Below are positions 18,766 to 27,693 of a stretch of 64,000 nt of DNA, one piece after another. Below the pieces are notes generated by a model. The model made no database searches and was not told the DNA's origin. It saw only the letters and a list, made by a program, of their open reading frames with translations. Location of the stretch: positions 93,527 to 157,526 of the forward strand of contig JADGCJ010000001.1 of NCBI GenBank assembly GCA_015229045.1, read 5' to 3'. The position numbers were made by a program, and so were the translations under genes. The DNA is from Magnetococcales bacterium (GTDB taxonomy: Bacteria > Pseudomonadota > Magnetococcia > Magnetococcales > DC0425bin3). The number at the start of each line of letters is the position of its first letter. Positions within the stretch are counted from its first letter, which is position 1.

Positions 18766-18938
18766 TTTCCAGCCCGGATACGCCAAGTGTCGGACGTTCC
18801 TTCTAATCTCAAGACTCCCGGTGGCCTGGGATTGGATTCCAGATTCAGCACTTTTTGGAGAATGCGCCGTTGTATTTCTGCATCCAGTCTGCGGAGCTGT
18901 CGCAGAGCAACCCTGTCCCAGATCACGGAATAGGGCAT
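18696..18938 (-). pseudogene. RelE/ParE-family toxin, 3'-truncated
   Basis: Residues 1-61 match the RelE/ParE fold (YSVIWDRVALRQLRRLD, then RPPGVLRLEG and WRIRAGNYRV). The family then continues with a strand of the type IYEI...VRVLxIGHR carrying catalytic residues. Here that part is replaced by 19 residues (LPTNPAPDAST...) that are just the antisense of the mtaB 3' end. The toxin is therefore probably dead or attenuated. The start ATG 18938 overlaps the antitoxin stop by 16 bp, the usual arrangement for coupled toxin-antitoxin genes. Confidence 0.75.
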
Positions 18939-19348
18939 TCAAGCTCTTTCCTGGTCAACCCGCACTCTTTGAGTACAGCATCCATGCTTGCGAAGCTGTC
19001 CGGATTGTTTTTGTATCTCTCCAGCGCCTTTTTTGCGTCGTCCAAATCCTGTCGATCTTCCCGTCTTTTTTCCAACTCCGCCCTGACCTGCTTCCAGGGG
19101 ATCCCCCTTCCGCCGCTCTCCTTGAACTCCTGCTGGAGCCGGTTTACCTCAAAGAACTCCTGGTGAAGCTGGTCTACCTCCTCAAGGGCACCCTGTAGAT
19201 CTTTCTCAAGGGCACCCTGTTGATCTTCCCACTCGACCAGAAAACGACCCAGGGCATCCTGAACCAACTCGTCAAGGGTGCGACCACTCTTTTTGGCTAT
19301 GGACTGAAACATTTCTTCCATATCGGTCGGCAGGTGAACAGCATACAT
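18923..19348 (-). CDS. Ribbon-helix-helix-type antitoxin with a coiled-coil insertion
   Basis: 141 residues; AGGAG lies seven bases before ATG 19348 (GTG 19354 also fits). The N-terminus (MYAVHLPTDMEEMFQSIAKK then GRTLDELVQDALGRFL) looks like an RHH DNA-binding unit. The C-terminus (DLDDAKKALERYKNN, then DEVLKECGL-like) matches RelB-type toxin-binding tails. Between them lies a Glu/Gln-rich coiled-coil of about 50 residues with an 8-residue tandem (QGALEKDL/QGALEEVD). It overlaps the truncated toxin gene. Retained without a working toxin, it may act only as a repressor or as a leftover. Confidence 0.65.
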   Translation of the reverse strand: MYAVHLPTDMEEMFQSIAKKSGRTLDELVQDALGRFLVEWEDQQGALEKDLQGALEEVDQLHQEFFEVNRLQQEFKESGGRGIPWKQVRAELEKRREDRQDLDDAKKALERYKNNPDSFASMDAVLKECGLTRKELECPIP

Positions 19349-19524
19349 GAACACTCTCCTGGTCAGGCAGCCGAATATGACAACATGGTGTTCACGATAT
19401 CATTGATTTTCAAGCCATCCAAGGGAGAAATTTCAGGACAGAAGAGAGTGTTTTGCGGGTGTTTGCCCTGTTTGATTCGACCAGGGAGTGTTGCCATGAT
19501 CACACTTAACAAGGCCAGAAAGAT

Positions 19525-19541
19525 TGTGTATCCTGTACACA
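19525..19541. promoter_or_regulatory. Candidate hicAB operator
   Basis: Inverted repeat TGTGTA-TCCTG-TACACA, 26 bp upstream of the hicA start. HicB-type antitoxins repress their own operon by binding such palindromes near the promoter. Only the symmetry and position support it. Confidence 0.35.
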
Positions 19542-19566
19542 ACACTGTTTGCTGAAAGGGATGGTC

Positions 19567-19767
19567 ATGGGCAGAAGCATGAGTAGTCGGGAGGTTATCG
19601 AGATATTGAAAAGGAACGGATGGTTTTTAGTACGCGTATCTGGCAGTCATCATCAATTTCTTCATCCGTCCAAACTTGGCAACGTGACTGTGCCCCATCC
19701 GGTCAAGGATCTCTCTCTTCCCGTACTCAGGAGCATTGAGCGTCAGGCAAAGATGAAAATCAGGTAA
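19567..19767 (+). CDS. hicA: HicA-type mRNA interferase toxin
   Basis: 66 residues. The dsRBD-like HicA pattern is complete: SSREVIEILKRNGWFLVRV, GSHHQF with the catalytic His, TVPHPVKDLSLPVL and a final basic helix. Free HicA cleaves mRNA and stops growth. Start ATG 19567 with AAAGGGA eight bases upstream; ATG 19579 is also possible and gives the more usual N-terminus. hicB follows after 15 bp, the typical toxin-first order of this family. Confidence 0.9.
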   Translation: MGRSMSSREVIEILKRNGWFLVRVSGSHHQFLHPSKLGNVTVPHPVKDLSLPVLRSIERQAKMKIR

Positions 19768-19782
19768 TACAGGAGGCATTCG

Positions 19783-20178
19783 ATGGAAATCAGGCATTAT
19801 CCGGCTTTGGTTTACCGCAGTGGAGAGGGTTATGGGGTGGTTTTCCCTGATCTGGATGGCTGTGTCAGCTATGGCGATACGTTGCATCTTGCGTCCACGA
19901 ATTGTGAGGAAGCACTGAGCGCCCATTTGGACTTGATGGTCCAGAAGGGTGAAAAATTGCCTGCCTCTTCCACTTTGGACGATGTGACACCTGATCCCGA
20001 CGGTGTGGCAATTGGACGTATGCTTGTTCGGGTAGAAGTTCCCTGCCGCTGGATCCGGGTCAACCTCTCCATGGCTGATACCCTGGTGACCAAAGTGGAT
20101 CACGCTGCCAAAACGATGGGTATGACTCGGTCCGGATTTCTGAGCGAAGCGGCGCGGCGCATGCTGGAGGCCGTGTGA
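19783..20178 (+). CDS. hicB: HicB-type antitoxin
   Basis: 131 residues, with an AGGAGG site eight bases before ATG 19783. The N-terminal HicB fold is clear (YPALVYRSGEGYGVVFPDLDGCVSYGDT). The C-terminal 45 residues form a ribbon-helix-helix DNA-binding domain (RVNLSMADTLVTKVDHAAK then MTRSGFLSEAARRML). It neutralises HicA and autoregulates the operon. Both genes look intact. Confidence 0.9.
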   Translation: MEIRHYPALVYRSGEGYGVVFPDLDGCVSYGDTLHLASTNCEEALSAHLDLMVQKGEKLPASSTLDDVTPDPDGVAIGRMLVRVEVPCRWIRVNLSMADTLVTKVDHAAKTMGMTRSGFLSEAARRMLEAV

Positions 20179-20265
20179 TGGTGGAACGCAGGATGTTTGT
20201 CGCTGGCGACCTGTTCACTCGATGAGGTGAAACGGAGAGATGTTTCGTTGCTGCGTGGCTGAGTA

Positions 20266-20389
20266 ATTCCAATTCCAGATCAAGATGGATGCGAGGCGAC
20301 AACGAGTGAGCGACGAGACAGTACGTGTTGGGTACGGCGAGGAGTGAGTGAGGCAGTCAACGAAGCAGACGCTTGATCTGGATTGGAAT
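20266..20389. mobile_element. 124-bp MITE-like element, copy 1
   Basis: Terminal inverted repeats ATTCCAATTCCAGATCAAG (20266-20284) and CTTGATCTGGATTGGAAT (20372-20389, one base shorter). The interior is nearly identical to 50478-50602. No coding capacity and no clear target duplication. It occupies the intergenic gap 20179-20487, where nothing else is recognisable. Confidence 0.75.
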
Positions 20390-20487
20390 AACCCCTGGAT
20401 AAACGCTGTTTCGATGCGTATCATCCGGTGCCGGGGTGAGTTTTGCAGTGCGCTATGGTGTTCCGCGTTTTCCGGAGGGGTTTGAAG

Positions 20488-21402
20488 GTGGTGAAACGGA
20501 TGCCTTTATTGGCTGGCGTGTTCGCATTTTTGCCTGCATTGATTTTTTCCATTTTTGCCGTGTCCGCCCTTGCCGGAGAGGTCGAGGAGATCACCCGGAA
20601 AGCCAACGACGGCGATGCCGTGGCCCAGTACAATCTCGGCTACATGTATGCCAGCGGTCGCGGTGTTGCTCGGGATGACAAAAAGGCCGTCGAGTTGTTT
20701 CGCCAATCGTCTGCGCAGACCCATGCCCCTGCCCAGCTCTTCCTTGGCATGATGCTCGCCAGTGGTCGGGGTGTCCAACAGAGTGATGCCGAGGCTGTGA
20801 GCTGGTTTCGCAAGGCGGCTGAACAGGGTCAGGCCTGTGCGCAGTACAACCTGGGCGTCATGTATGCCAACGGTCGCGGTGTCAGGCGCGACGGCGGGGA
20901 GGCCGTCCAGTGGTTTCGCAAAGCTGCCGATCAGGGGTACGCCAGTGCCCAGTACAACCTCAGCGTTATGTATGCCGATGGGCGGGGGGTTCCGCAAAGC
21001 CACAAAGAGTCAGCCAGGTGGTTGCAAAAGGCGGCTGAACAAGGAGTCCCGCTGGCCCAATACAAACTCGGTGTTTTGTATAACAGAGGGCAGAGCGTCG
21101 CCAAGGATCCCGTCCAGGCGGAAAAATGGTTTCGCAAGGCGGCTGAACAGGGCAATTCCAAGGCTCAATACAATATGGGTGTGGTGTACAGCTTTGGCAG
21201 GATCCTCCCCGAAGATTTTGTTCAGGCCTCCATGTGGTATGGTCTGGCTGCGGCAAAGGGACACCAGCGCTCTGCCATCAAGCTCGACTCCCTTGCACAA
21301 AGAATGACTCCCAAACAGATTGCCGAGGCCAAGGAGCTGATCAAAAACTGGCGACCCGCCGCGACTCCGGGTGAAAGCAACCCGTCCGCAGCGATCAGGT
21401 AG
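20488..21402 (+). CDS. Exported Sel1-like repeat protein
   Basis: About 304 residues. The frame is open from 20443; GTG 20488 is preferred because GGAGGGG lies seven bases upstream. A signal peptide (hydrophobic core PLLAGVFAFLPALIFSIFAV, cleavage near ALAG) is followed by six Sel1 repeats of about 36 residues, each with A-QYNLGxMYAxGRGV and WFRKAAEQG motifs. Sel1 proteins are solenoid scaffolds for signalling or envelope complexes. The partner is unknown. It stands alone between a mobile element and convergent genes. Confidence 0.85.
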   Translation: MVKRMPLLAGVFAFLPALIFSIFAVSALAGEVEEITRKANDGDAVAQYNLGYMYASGRGVARDDKKAVELFRQSSAQTHAPAQLFLGMMLASGRGVQQSDAEAVSWFRKAAEQGQACAQYNLGVMYANGRGVRRDGGEAVQWFRKAADQGYASAQYNLSVMYADGRGVPQSHKESARWLQKAAEQGVPLAQYKLGVLYNRGQSVAKDPVQAEKWFRKAAEQGNSKAQYNMGVVYSFGRILPEDFVQASMWYGLAAAKGHQRSAIKLDSLAQRMTPKQIAEAKELIKNWRPAATPGESNPSAAIR

Positions 21403-21459
21403 CCTCAAGGCAGGGATTGGCGCCTGTCGTCAATAAACGGCCGGGAGCGAATGCGCCGG

Positions 21460-22128
21460 TCAGGATTGAAGATCGGCTTTCGAGGTTGGACGGATGCGCC
21501 TGATCCAGCGGGGGATGGTCAGCGCCAATGCCAGCAGGCCCAAGGCCCACAGGCCGGTTTGCACCGCATGGGCATCGCCGCTGGCTGCCTCTTTGCCGGC
21601 GAAACCAAGCCAGGCATAGGCCGTGGCGCCGGGAATCATGCAAATGACGGAGGTCAGAAGGAAATGATCAAAACGGATGCGGGTCAATCCAAGGGCATAG
21701 TTGAGCAGATTGAAGGGAAAGAGGGGCATCAACCGGGCGAAGGCGACGAAGCGCCACCCTTCGGCCTCGACGCCTGCCAGTAGACGTTTTGCCATGTTTC
21801 CCGAGCGTCGCGCAACCCAATCACCAGCCAGATGGCGGGAGATCAGGAAGGCCGTTCCCGACCCGATGCCAGCCCCGATCAGGCTGAGGGATGTTCCCAA
21901 CCAGGGGCCGAACAGGGCACCACTGGCCAAAGTCAGGATCGATCCCGGCATGAACAGGGTGGTGGCCAGGGCATACAGAAGGACAAAAAACACCTTACCC
22001 GCCACACCCCAACCTTGTACCCAGACGTTCAACTGGACCAGGTTCAAGGCCTCCCGATGGCGATAGGCCATGAGAATGGCCATGACCAGAACCAGGGCAA
22101 AGATGCCACGCCACACCAGATTGTTCAT
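21460..22128 (-). CDS. TVP38/TMEM64 (DedA-superfamily) membrane protein
   Basis: 222 residues with five to six membrane segments and the SNARE-associated/VTT signature: MPGSILTLASGALFGPWLG followed by G-x-GSGTAFLISRHL and the RLMPLFPFNLLNYALGLT re-entrant motif. Family members move or scramble lipids in the inner membrane; the exact substrate is unknown here. It starts 9 bp after the manC stop, so the two are probably cotranscribed. Confidence 0.88.
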   Translation of the reverse strand: MNNLVWRGIFALVLVMAILMAYRHREALNLVQLNVWVQGWGVAGKVFFVLLYALATTLFMPGSILTLASGALFGPWLGTSLSLIGAGIGSGTAFLISRHLAGDWVARRSGNMAKRLLAGVEAEGWRFVAFARLMPLFPFNLLNYALGLTRIRFDHFLLTSVICMIPGATAYAWLGFAGKEAASGDAHAVQTGLWALGLLALALTIPRWIRRIRPTSKADLQS

Positions 22129-22137
22129 GCTTGGGAA

Positions 22138-23562
22138 TCACCCATCGTTACGGCGATTGAAGGCGTCGTCGTAGCGGACGATATCGTCCTCTTTCAGGTA
22201 GCTGCCTGATTGCACCTCGATCACTTCCAGGGGAATCTTCCCCGGGTTTTCCAGGCGATGTTTCATGCCGACGGGAATGTAGGTCGACTGGTCTTCGGCC
22301 AACAGGTAGGCTTCGTCATCCTTGTAGACCCGGGCCGTTCCCTTGACGATGACCCAATGTTCCGCCCGATGATGGTGCATTTGCATGGAGAGCGATTTCC
22401 CCGGGTTGACCGTGATGCGTTTGACCTGAAACCGCTCGGCGACATTGATGACTTCATAGTTGCCCCAGGGACGGAACACCCGCCGATGGATCAGGGGTTC
22501 GGAGCGGCCACTCCTGTTCAGACAGCTCACCATCTCCTTGATGTCCTGGGCGCGATCCAGGGGAGCGACCAGAACGGCATCGCTCGTTTCCACGACCACA
22601 TGATCCTTCAGCCCGACGGTGGCCAGAAGACGCCCTTCGCTGCGCAAATAACAGTTCCGGCTCTCCAGGGTGGCCACGTCACCGCTCACGACATTGCCGT
22701 CGGCATCCTTGTGGCCCATCTCCCAGAGGGAGGTCCAGGAGCCGAGGTCATTCCAGCCTACGTCCATGGGAATGACAACGGCATGCTCGGTCTTCTCCAT
22801 GACGGCATAGTCGATGGAGATTGGCGGCGATGTCAGGAAGGCCTTGGGTTCCAGACGCAAAAAGTCCAGATCGGCGGTGGCACGATCGATCGCCACCCGG
22901 CAACTTTTCAGGATGGCAGGGGCGTGATGATCTATCTCGGCGAGAAAGCTGTCGGCACGGAACATGAAAATGCCGCTGTTCCAGCAATAGTCGCCAGCTG
23001 CCAGATATTTTGTCGCCGTGGCCAGGTCAGGTTTTTCCACAAACCGGCTGACCGCATGAACACCGGAAGCAGAGATCGCTTCGCCGACCTGGATGTAGCC
23101 AAAGCCGGTCTCCGGGTGCAGGGGAGGGATGCCAAAGGTGACCAGATGGCCATTTCGAGTGGCCGGGATCCCTCTTTCGACCGCCGAACGAAAGCCGGTC
23201 TCGTCGAGAATGACATGATCGGCTGGCAGCACCAGCAGGACGGCTTCCGCATTGACACGCATGGCCAACAAGGCGGCACAGACCGTGGCCGGGGCGGTGT
23301 TGCGCCCGGCCGGTTCCAGCAGAATGGCCGCCGGAGTCACACCGATGGCGCGTGCCTGCTCGGCGATCAAAAAGCGGTGTTCTTGGTTGCAGACCAGAAC
23401 AGGATCTCCCACATCGTCCATGCCTGCCAGGCGCAAGAGCGCGGATTGGAACAGCGACCTCTCCAACGTTGCCAGTTTCAGAAACTGCTTGGGGAAGGTT
23501 TGCCGGGACAGGGGCCACAAACGTGTGCCGGCACCCCCGGAAAGAATGGTTGGAATGAGCAT
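22138..23562 (-). CDS. manC: Mannose-1-phosphate guanylyltransferase / mannose-6-phosphate isomerase
   Basis: 474 residues, the usual length of bifunctional ManC/CpsB (type II PMI). The nucleotidyltransferase domain (1-280) has the signature SGGAGTRLWPLSR and FVEKPD. The C-terminal cupin (about 350-474) has RPWGNYEVI and the metal-binding histidine run MHHHRAEHW. It makes GDP-mannose for exopolysaccharide or LPS. No manB or glycosyltransferases are nearby; the only partner in the operon is the TVP38 gene. Confidence 0.94.
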   Translation of the reverse strand: MLIPTILSGGAGTRLWPLSRQTFPKQFLKLATLERSLFQSALLRLAGMDDVGDPVLVCNQEHRFLIAEQARAIGVTPAAILLEPAGRNTAPATVCAALLAMRVNAEAVLLVLPADHVILDETGFRSAVERGIPATRNGHLVTFGIPPLHPETGFGYIQVGEAISASGVHAVSRFVEKPDLATATKYLAAGDYCWNSGIFMFRADSFLAEIDHHAPAILKSCRVAIDRATADLDFLRLEPKAFLTSPPISIDYAVMEKTEHAVVIPMDVGWNDLGSWTSLWEMGHKDADGNVVSGDVATLESRNCYLRSEGRLLATVGLKDHVVVETSDAVLVAPLDRAQDIKEMVSCLNRSGRSEPLIHRRVFRPWGNYEVINVAERFQVKRITVNPGKSLSMQMHHHRAEHWVIVKGTARVYKDDEAYLLAEDQSTYIPVGMKHRLENPGKIPLEVIEVQSGSYLKEDDIVRYDDAFNRRNDG

Positions 23563-23609
23563 GGTATGCCTTTTGGCTGCTTGCCGGAGATCAGTTTGGC
23601 CTGTCGATA

Positions 23610-25475
23610 CTATTCCCGGCCAATCAGGGAGAGATCCCTGACAGCGCCCCGGGAGGCCGAAGTCGCCAGTGCCGCATAGGTGCGCAGGGCCAGGGAGACC
23701 ACCCGCTCCCGGTCGTGGGGACGGAAGGCGTTTTTGCCTTTGGCCAGCATGGTGTCGCGTCGTTGTTGCAAGAGGACATCGCTCACCCGGACATGGATGG
23801 CCCGCCCGGGGATATCAATTTCGATGACATCTCCCTCTTCGACCAGGGCGATTTCGCCCCCTTCCGCCGCTTCCGGGGAGACATGACCGATGGACAGCCC
23901 GGAGGTACCACCGGAAAAACGTCCATCCGTGATCAGGGCGCACACCTTGCCGAGATTCTTGGCCTTGATGTAACTGGTGGGATAGAGCATCTCCTGCATG
24001 CCAGGCCCTCCCTTGGGGCCTTCATAGCGGATCAGGACCACATCCCCCGGCTGGATCCGATCACCCAGGATGGCCTCGCACGCCGCATCCTGGCTGGAAA
24101 AGATGCGCGCCGGGCCGGAAAAACGCCAGATCGAAGGATCGACGCCAGCGGTTTTGACGATACACCCCTCCCGGGCAATGTTGCCGAAGAGAATGGCCAA
24201 TCCGCCGTCGCGGGTATAGGCATGGGTCATGTCCCGGATGCAGCCTCCCTGGCGGTCGAGGTCGGGGGTTTCCCAGCGCGTACCCTGGCTGAAAGGCTCC
24301 AAGGTGGCCACGCCGCCCGGGGCCGCCGCATAGCGCATTCTGGCACTCGGACCGGAGAGAATATCCTCCGTGCGCATCGCCTCGCCCAGGGTGACGCCGC
24401 GCACGGTCAGGGTGTCGTGATGGATCAGACCGCCCCGATCCAATTCGGTCAGGATGGCATGCACCCCGCCGGCACGATGCACATCCTCCACATGGTAGCG
24501 ATCGGTGGCCGGCGCCACCTTGCACAAACAGGGAACCTTGCGCGAGAGTCGGTCAATATCGGCCATGGTGAACGGAACTCCGGCTTCCTGGGCCGCTGCC
24601 AGGAGGTGCAATACCGTATTGGTGGACCCCCCCATGGCAATATCCAGACACATGGCGTTTTCAAACGCGGCAAAGCTGGCGATGGAACGGGGCAACACCC
24701 TGGCATCGTCTGTTTCGTAGTATTGTTTGGTGATGGAGACGATGAGGCGTCCGGCCTCCAGAAACAGCTCGCGTCGATCCATGTGGGTGGCGAGCAGGGT
24801 ACCGTTTCCCGGCAGGGCCAGACCCAGGGCCTCCACCAGGCAGTTCATCGAGTTGGCCGTGAACATGCCGGAACAGGAGCCGCAGGTGGGACAGGAGGAG
24901 CGTTCCATGATGTTCAGGTCGGCATCCGAGACGCCCGGATCTCCGGCGGCGATCATGGAGTCGATCAAGTCCAGTTTGCGGATGCGTTTGGTGCTTTCTT
25001 CCACCTTGCCCAGGACCATGCGTCCTGCCTCCATGGGGCCGCCGGAGACAAAAACGCAGGGAATATCGAGGCGCAAGGCGGCCATGAGCATGCCGGGGGT
25101 GATCTTGTCGCAATTGGAGATGCACACCAGGGCGTCGGCGGCATGCGCGTTGACCATGTATTCGACGCTGTCGGCGATGAGGTCGCGCGAGGGCAGGGAG
25201 TAGAGCATGCCCGCGTGGCCCATGGCGATGCCGTCGTCGATGGCGATGGTATTGAACTCCTTGGCAATTCCCCCCTGTTTTTCGATTTCGGCGGCCACCA
25301 TGCGTCCCAGGTCGCGCAGATGCACATGTCCCGGCACAAATTGCGTAAACGAATTGGCGACGGCAATGATCGGTTTCCCGAAATCTTTTTCGGTGACCCC
25401 CGTGGCGCGCCACAGCGCCCGTGCTCCAGCCATGTTGCGGCCATGAGTCGATTTCCGGGAACGATACTCGGGCAT
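23610..25475 (-). CDS. ilvD: Dihydroxy-acid dehydratase
   Basis: 621 residues, full length. Iron-sulphur ligands are visible in [11 protein letters not shown] and [18 protein letters not shown], and the C-terminal [20 protein letters not shown] motif with its catalytic Ser is present. It dehydrates 2,3-dihydroxy-isovalerate and -methylvalerate in valine, leucine and isoleucine synthesis. It lies alone, with tRNA-Leu 77 bp upstream on the same strand. No attenuator was recognised in the short leader. Confidence 0.96.
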   Translation of the reverse strand: MPEYRSRKSTHGRNMAGARALWRATGVTEKDFGKPIIAVANSFTQFVPGHVHLRDLGRMVAAEIEKQGGIAKEFNTIAIDDGIAMGHAGMLYSLPSRDLIADSVEYMVNAHAADALVCISNCDKITPGMLMAALRLDIPCVFVSGGPMEAGRMVLGKVEESTKRIRKLDLIDSMIAAGDPGVSDADLNIMERSSCPTCGSCSGMFTANSMNCLVEALGLALPGNGTLLATHMDRRELFLEAGRLIVSITKQYYETDDARVLPRSIASFAAFENAMCLDIAMGGSTNTVLHLLAAAQEAGVPFTMADIDRLSRKVPCLCKVAPATDRYHVEDVHRAGGVHAILTELDRGGLIHHDTLTVRGVTLGEAMRTEDILSGPSARMRYAAAPGGVATLEPFSQGTRWETPDLDRQGGCIRDMTHAYTRDGGLAILFGNIAREGCIVKTAGVDPSIWRFSGPARIFSSQDAACEAILGDRIQPGDVVLIRYEGPKGGPGMQEMLYPTSYIKAKNLGKVCALITDGRFSGGTSGLSIGHVSPEAAEGGEIALVEEGDVIEIDIPGRAIHVRVSDVLLQQRRDTMLAKGKNAFRPHDRERVVSLALRTYAALATSASRGAVRDLSLIGRE

Positions 25476-25552
25476 GACGACGGTCCTCTTGACTTATGCG
25501 AGTTGATCAATAACTTGAAAGAGTCGATGGCGGGACAGACACTCCCCGTTAT

Positions 25553-25640
25553 TGGTGCCCACGACCAGATTTGAACTGGTACGGCCTCGCGGCCAACGGA
25601 TTTTAAGTCCGTAGCGTCTACCTGTTCCGCCACGCGGGCA
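25553..25640 (-). tRNA. tRNA-Leu (anticodon TAA)
   Basis: Reading leftward, TGCCCGC...GCGGGCA-type acceptor pairing (TGCCCGCG at 25640 down, CGTGGGCA near 25556), a long variable arm and an anticodon loop ACTTAAAAT give an 85-nt class II tRNA. The 3' CCA is encoded (25553-25555). The T-loop reads GTTCAAATC. Confidence 0.95.
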
Positions 25641-25962
25641 CACAACACATGCCAGGTCATTCGAGGGGTTTGGCCAAGCCGATGCGGCCACTGATACGGC
25701 CACTGATTACGGACACCCTCTCTCCGACAGAGACTATCACAGGTTATCTCTCTTGCCAAACGCTCCTGTCTCTCTTCACAGCCAACATGGTTGTTTTTGC
25801 TTGATCGGCCAAAGGACAGGCTTGGGGTCGTGGCGGACATGCGCGGCGAAAACTGGAGATTTCCTGGCCGATATGGCAAAATCGGCGCGTGACGGGGGCT
25901 GGAGTCTGGCGTTCATGCACCCTGGAACTCTGAAAAAACCCCTGACTTTTGAAGGATCCGGG
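25641..25962. other. Intergenic region, no gene seen
   Basis: Between tRNA-Leu and the first alpha/beta hydrolase. It contains a short imperfect tandem near 25683-25705 (CGGCCACTGAT twice) and otherwise nothing recognisable. The hydrolase frame is open through part of it, but that stretch lacks family similarity. Confidence 0.5.
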
Positions 25963-26487
25963 ATGGATAACGAACACAATGTGGTTTATTTCGCCCACGG
26001 CAAGGAAGGCACTCCTTGGGGCAGAAAAATCGAGCGTCTGGCTGAGGTGGCTCGCCTGCGCGGCTTTCATGTGGAGAGTCCGGACTACACGGGGATCGTC
26101 GATCCCGACCAGAGAGTGGAAAAGCTCCTGGAACTTGCCCCGACCGCAGCTCGTCACCTGGTTCTGGTGGGGTCGAGCATGGGTGCCTACCTGTCGATTG
26201 TGGCCTCGCAAAAATTGCGTCCGGACGGCCTGTTTCTCATGTCACCGGCCCTGTATCTTTGGGACTATGCCGACCAGGATCCCAAGCCACACGCACGCAT
26301 CACCGTGGCTGTGCATGGCTGGCGAGATGATGTCGTGCCTCCGGCCAATTCGGTGCGCTTTGCCCAGAAACACAAAGCCACTTTGCACATGATCGACAGC
26401 GATCACCGCCTGTTGGATGCTGTTCCCTTTCTCGCCCATACCTTCGACTGGTTCTTGAGTCAGGTTTTGGAAGGGGATAAAACCTGA
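25963..26487 (+). CDS. Alpha/beta hydrolase, YqiA-like small type
   Basis: 174 residues from ATG 25963, with AAGGA six bases upstream; the open frame begins at 25753 but the earlier part is unlike the family. The fold begins with VVYFAHGKEGTPWG (oxyanion region). The nucleophile elbow is GSSMGAY (Ser near residue 68), the acid is probably in GWRDDVVP and the His in DSDHRLLD. Small esterases of this type act on short acyl esters; the substrate is unknown. Two further alpha/beta hydrolases follow. Confidence 0.8.
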   Translation: MDNEHNVVYFAHGKEGTPWGRKIERLAEVARLRGFHVESPDYTGIVDPDQRVEKLLELAPTAARHLVLVGSSMGAYLSIVASQKLRPDGLFLMSPALYLWDYADQDPKPHARITVAVHGWRDDVVPPANSVRFAQKHKATLHMIDSDHRLLDAVPFLAHTFDWFLSQVLEGDKT

Positions 26488-26504
26488 CTGTTCACGAGAG
26501 ATAA

Positions 26505-26718
26505 CGTAACCATATCAGCACCCGGCAACGAATCGGGGTTCAGGGGGCTGGCGACCGGACGGGTCAAGGGCAGATCCCTTGCGGGGTTTGGGGCGGATCC
26601 CCAATGAAGTCTTTCATGTCACCCCTTTTTCCCGATCACAAAAAACGACGTATTTCAAAATAAACGCGGTTCAAGGTCCGATTTTTCAAGCATGCCAATT
26701 TCAAATGCGATTGCCCTG
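26505..26718 (-). repeat. 214-bp dispersed repeat, copy 2 (inverted)
   Basis: Reverse complement of the repeat at 677-890 over its full length, with small substitutions. Both hairpins are kept, but the base closing each loop differs in the same way (GGGGA/GCCCC and CAAGGGA/GCCCTTG). It fills most of the gap 26488-26822, where no gene is seen. Confidence 0.8.
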
Positions 26719-26822
26719 CCGGGTTTGGATAACCTGTTGAAAAAAAACCTCTGACGGCTTAGGATGGGTCCGTGCTGTCAGGGAAGGGTGTGCGTTGGTC
26801 AGGTCGGCAGAGGGCAACAGGC

Positions 26823-27668
26823 ATGGAACAGAAGTCGAGACGGTCCCCGTTCAAAAATCATGTGGTGGCGGTCGGCAAGGGGTTTCCCTTGATCTGCCTG
26901 CCCGGATTTGGCAGCGCCAACTGGGTCTTCACCAAGATGGCCGAAGGTCTTTCCATTGCGTTCGAGGTCATCATGCCCGACAACCGGGGCATGGGGCGCT
27001 CGCCGCCCAGTCCGGGGCCGTACTCTGTCGCTGATCTGGCCCAGGATGCTCTGCAGGTGATGGATGATCTTGGCCACGAACGCTTTGGCGTGATCGGCCT
27101 GAGCATGGGGGGGTTCATCGCCCAGATTCTCACCCTGACCGCCCCGGAGCGGGTTGCGGCTCTGGCTCTGCTGTGTACCACCTCCAGCGGACCGGATTTC
27201 GAGAACCATTTTCCGCTGATGCCGGAAGATCAACTGCGTGCCATCTACACCCTGGATCCCCTGGCGCGTGCCCGTCTGGCCCTGGATGCCTCGCTGGTTC
27301 CGTTTCTCCATGCGCGCTATCAGACCATTTATGACTATCTGATCCAGATGCGCACCACGCTGCCGGAAAATCCGGCAGAGGTATTCCTCCAATATAGTGC
27401 GGTTGCCAGTTTCATGAAACAACCTCTGCCTCTGGAACAGATCGACTGCCCGGTCCTGGTGATGTCGGGGGACAAGGACATTCTGGTGCCACCGGAAAAT
27501 GCCCACCTGCTGGTGAAAAAAATTCCCGGGGCAAAACTCCATTTCATTCCGGAGACCGATCACCTCTTTTTTCTGGAAAAGGCCGACGATGTGGCCGGCT
27601 TGTTGGGAGATTTTTTTCGGGGATCCCAGCACCGGGATCCCGGGCGCGAGGCGCAATCACCACCATGA
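26823..27668 (+). CDS. Alpha/beta hydrolase
   Basis: 281 residues from ATG 26823. Classical alpha/beta hydrolase motifs: PLICLPGFGSANW (oxyanion), DNRGMGRS, nucleophile elbow GLSMGG (Ser near residue 97), acid in MSGDKDILVP and His in ETDHLFF. There is no signal peptide, so it is cytoplasmic. It belongs to the large esterase/haloperoxidase-like group (3-oxoadipate enol-lactonase-like), with no specific substrate evident. The next hydrolase follows after 25 bp. Confidence 0.85.
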   Translation: MEQKSRRSPFKNHVVAVGKGFPLICLPGFGSANWVFTKMAEGLSIAFEVIMPDNRGMGRSPPSPGPYSVADLAQDALQVMDDLGHERFGVIGLSMGGFIAQILTLTAPERVAALALLCTTSSGPDFENHFPLMPEDQLRAIYTLDPLARARLALDASLVPFLHARYQTIYDYLIQMRTTLPENPAEVFLQYSAVASFMKQPLPLEQIDCPVLVMSGDKDILVPPENAHLLVKKIPGAKLHFIPETDHLFFLEKADDVAGLLGDFFRGSQHRDPGREAQSPP

Positions 27669-27693
27669 ACGCCGGGTAGGGGGGGAAAGGGGG

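Noticed and set aside
20261..20394. Target-site duplication around the MITE-like elements
   Set aside because: Flanks of the copies at 20266 and 50478 show no direct repeat; transposition is therefore not demonstrated.
23715..25574. Plus-strand open frame of 619 codons
   Set aside because: Antisense of ilvD, which is full length with all Fe-S motifs.
25494..25703. 70-codon minus-strand frame
   Set aside because: Translation of tRNA-Leu, a common false gene.
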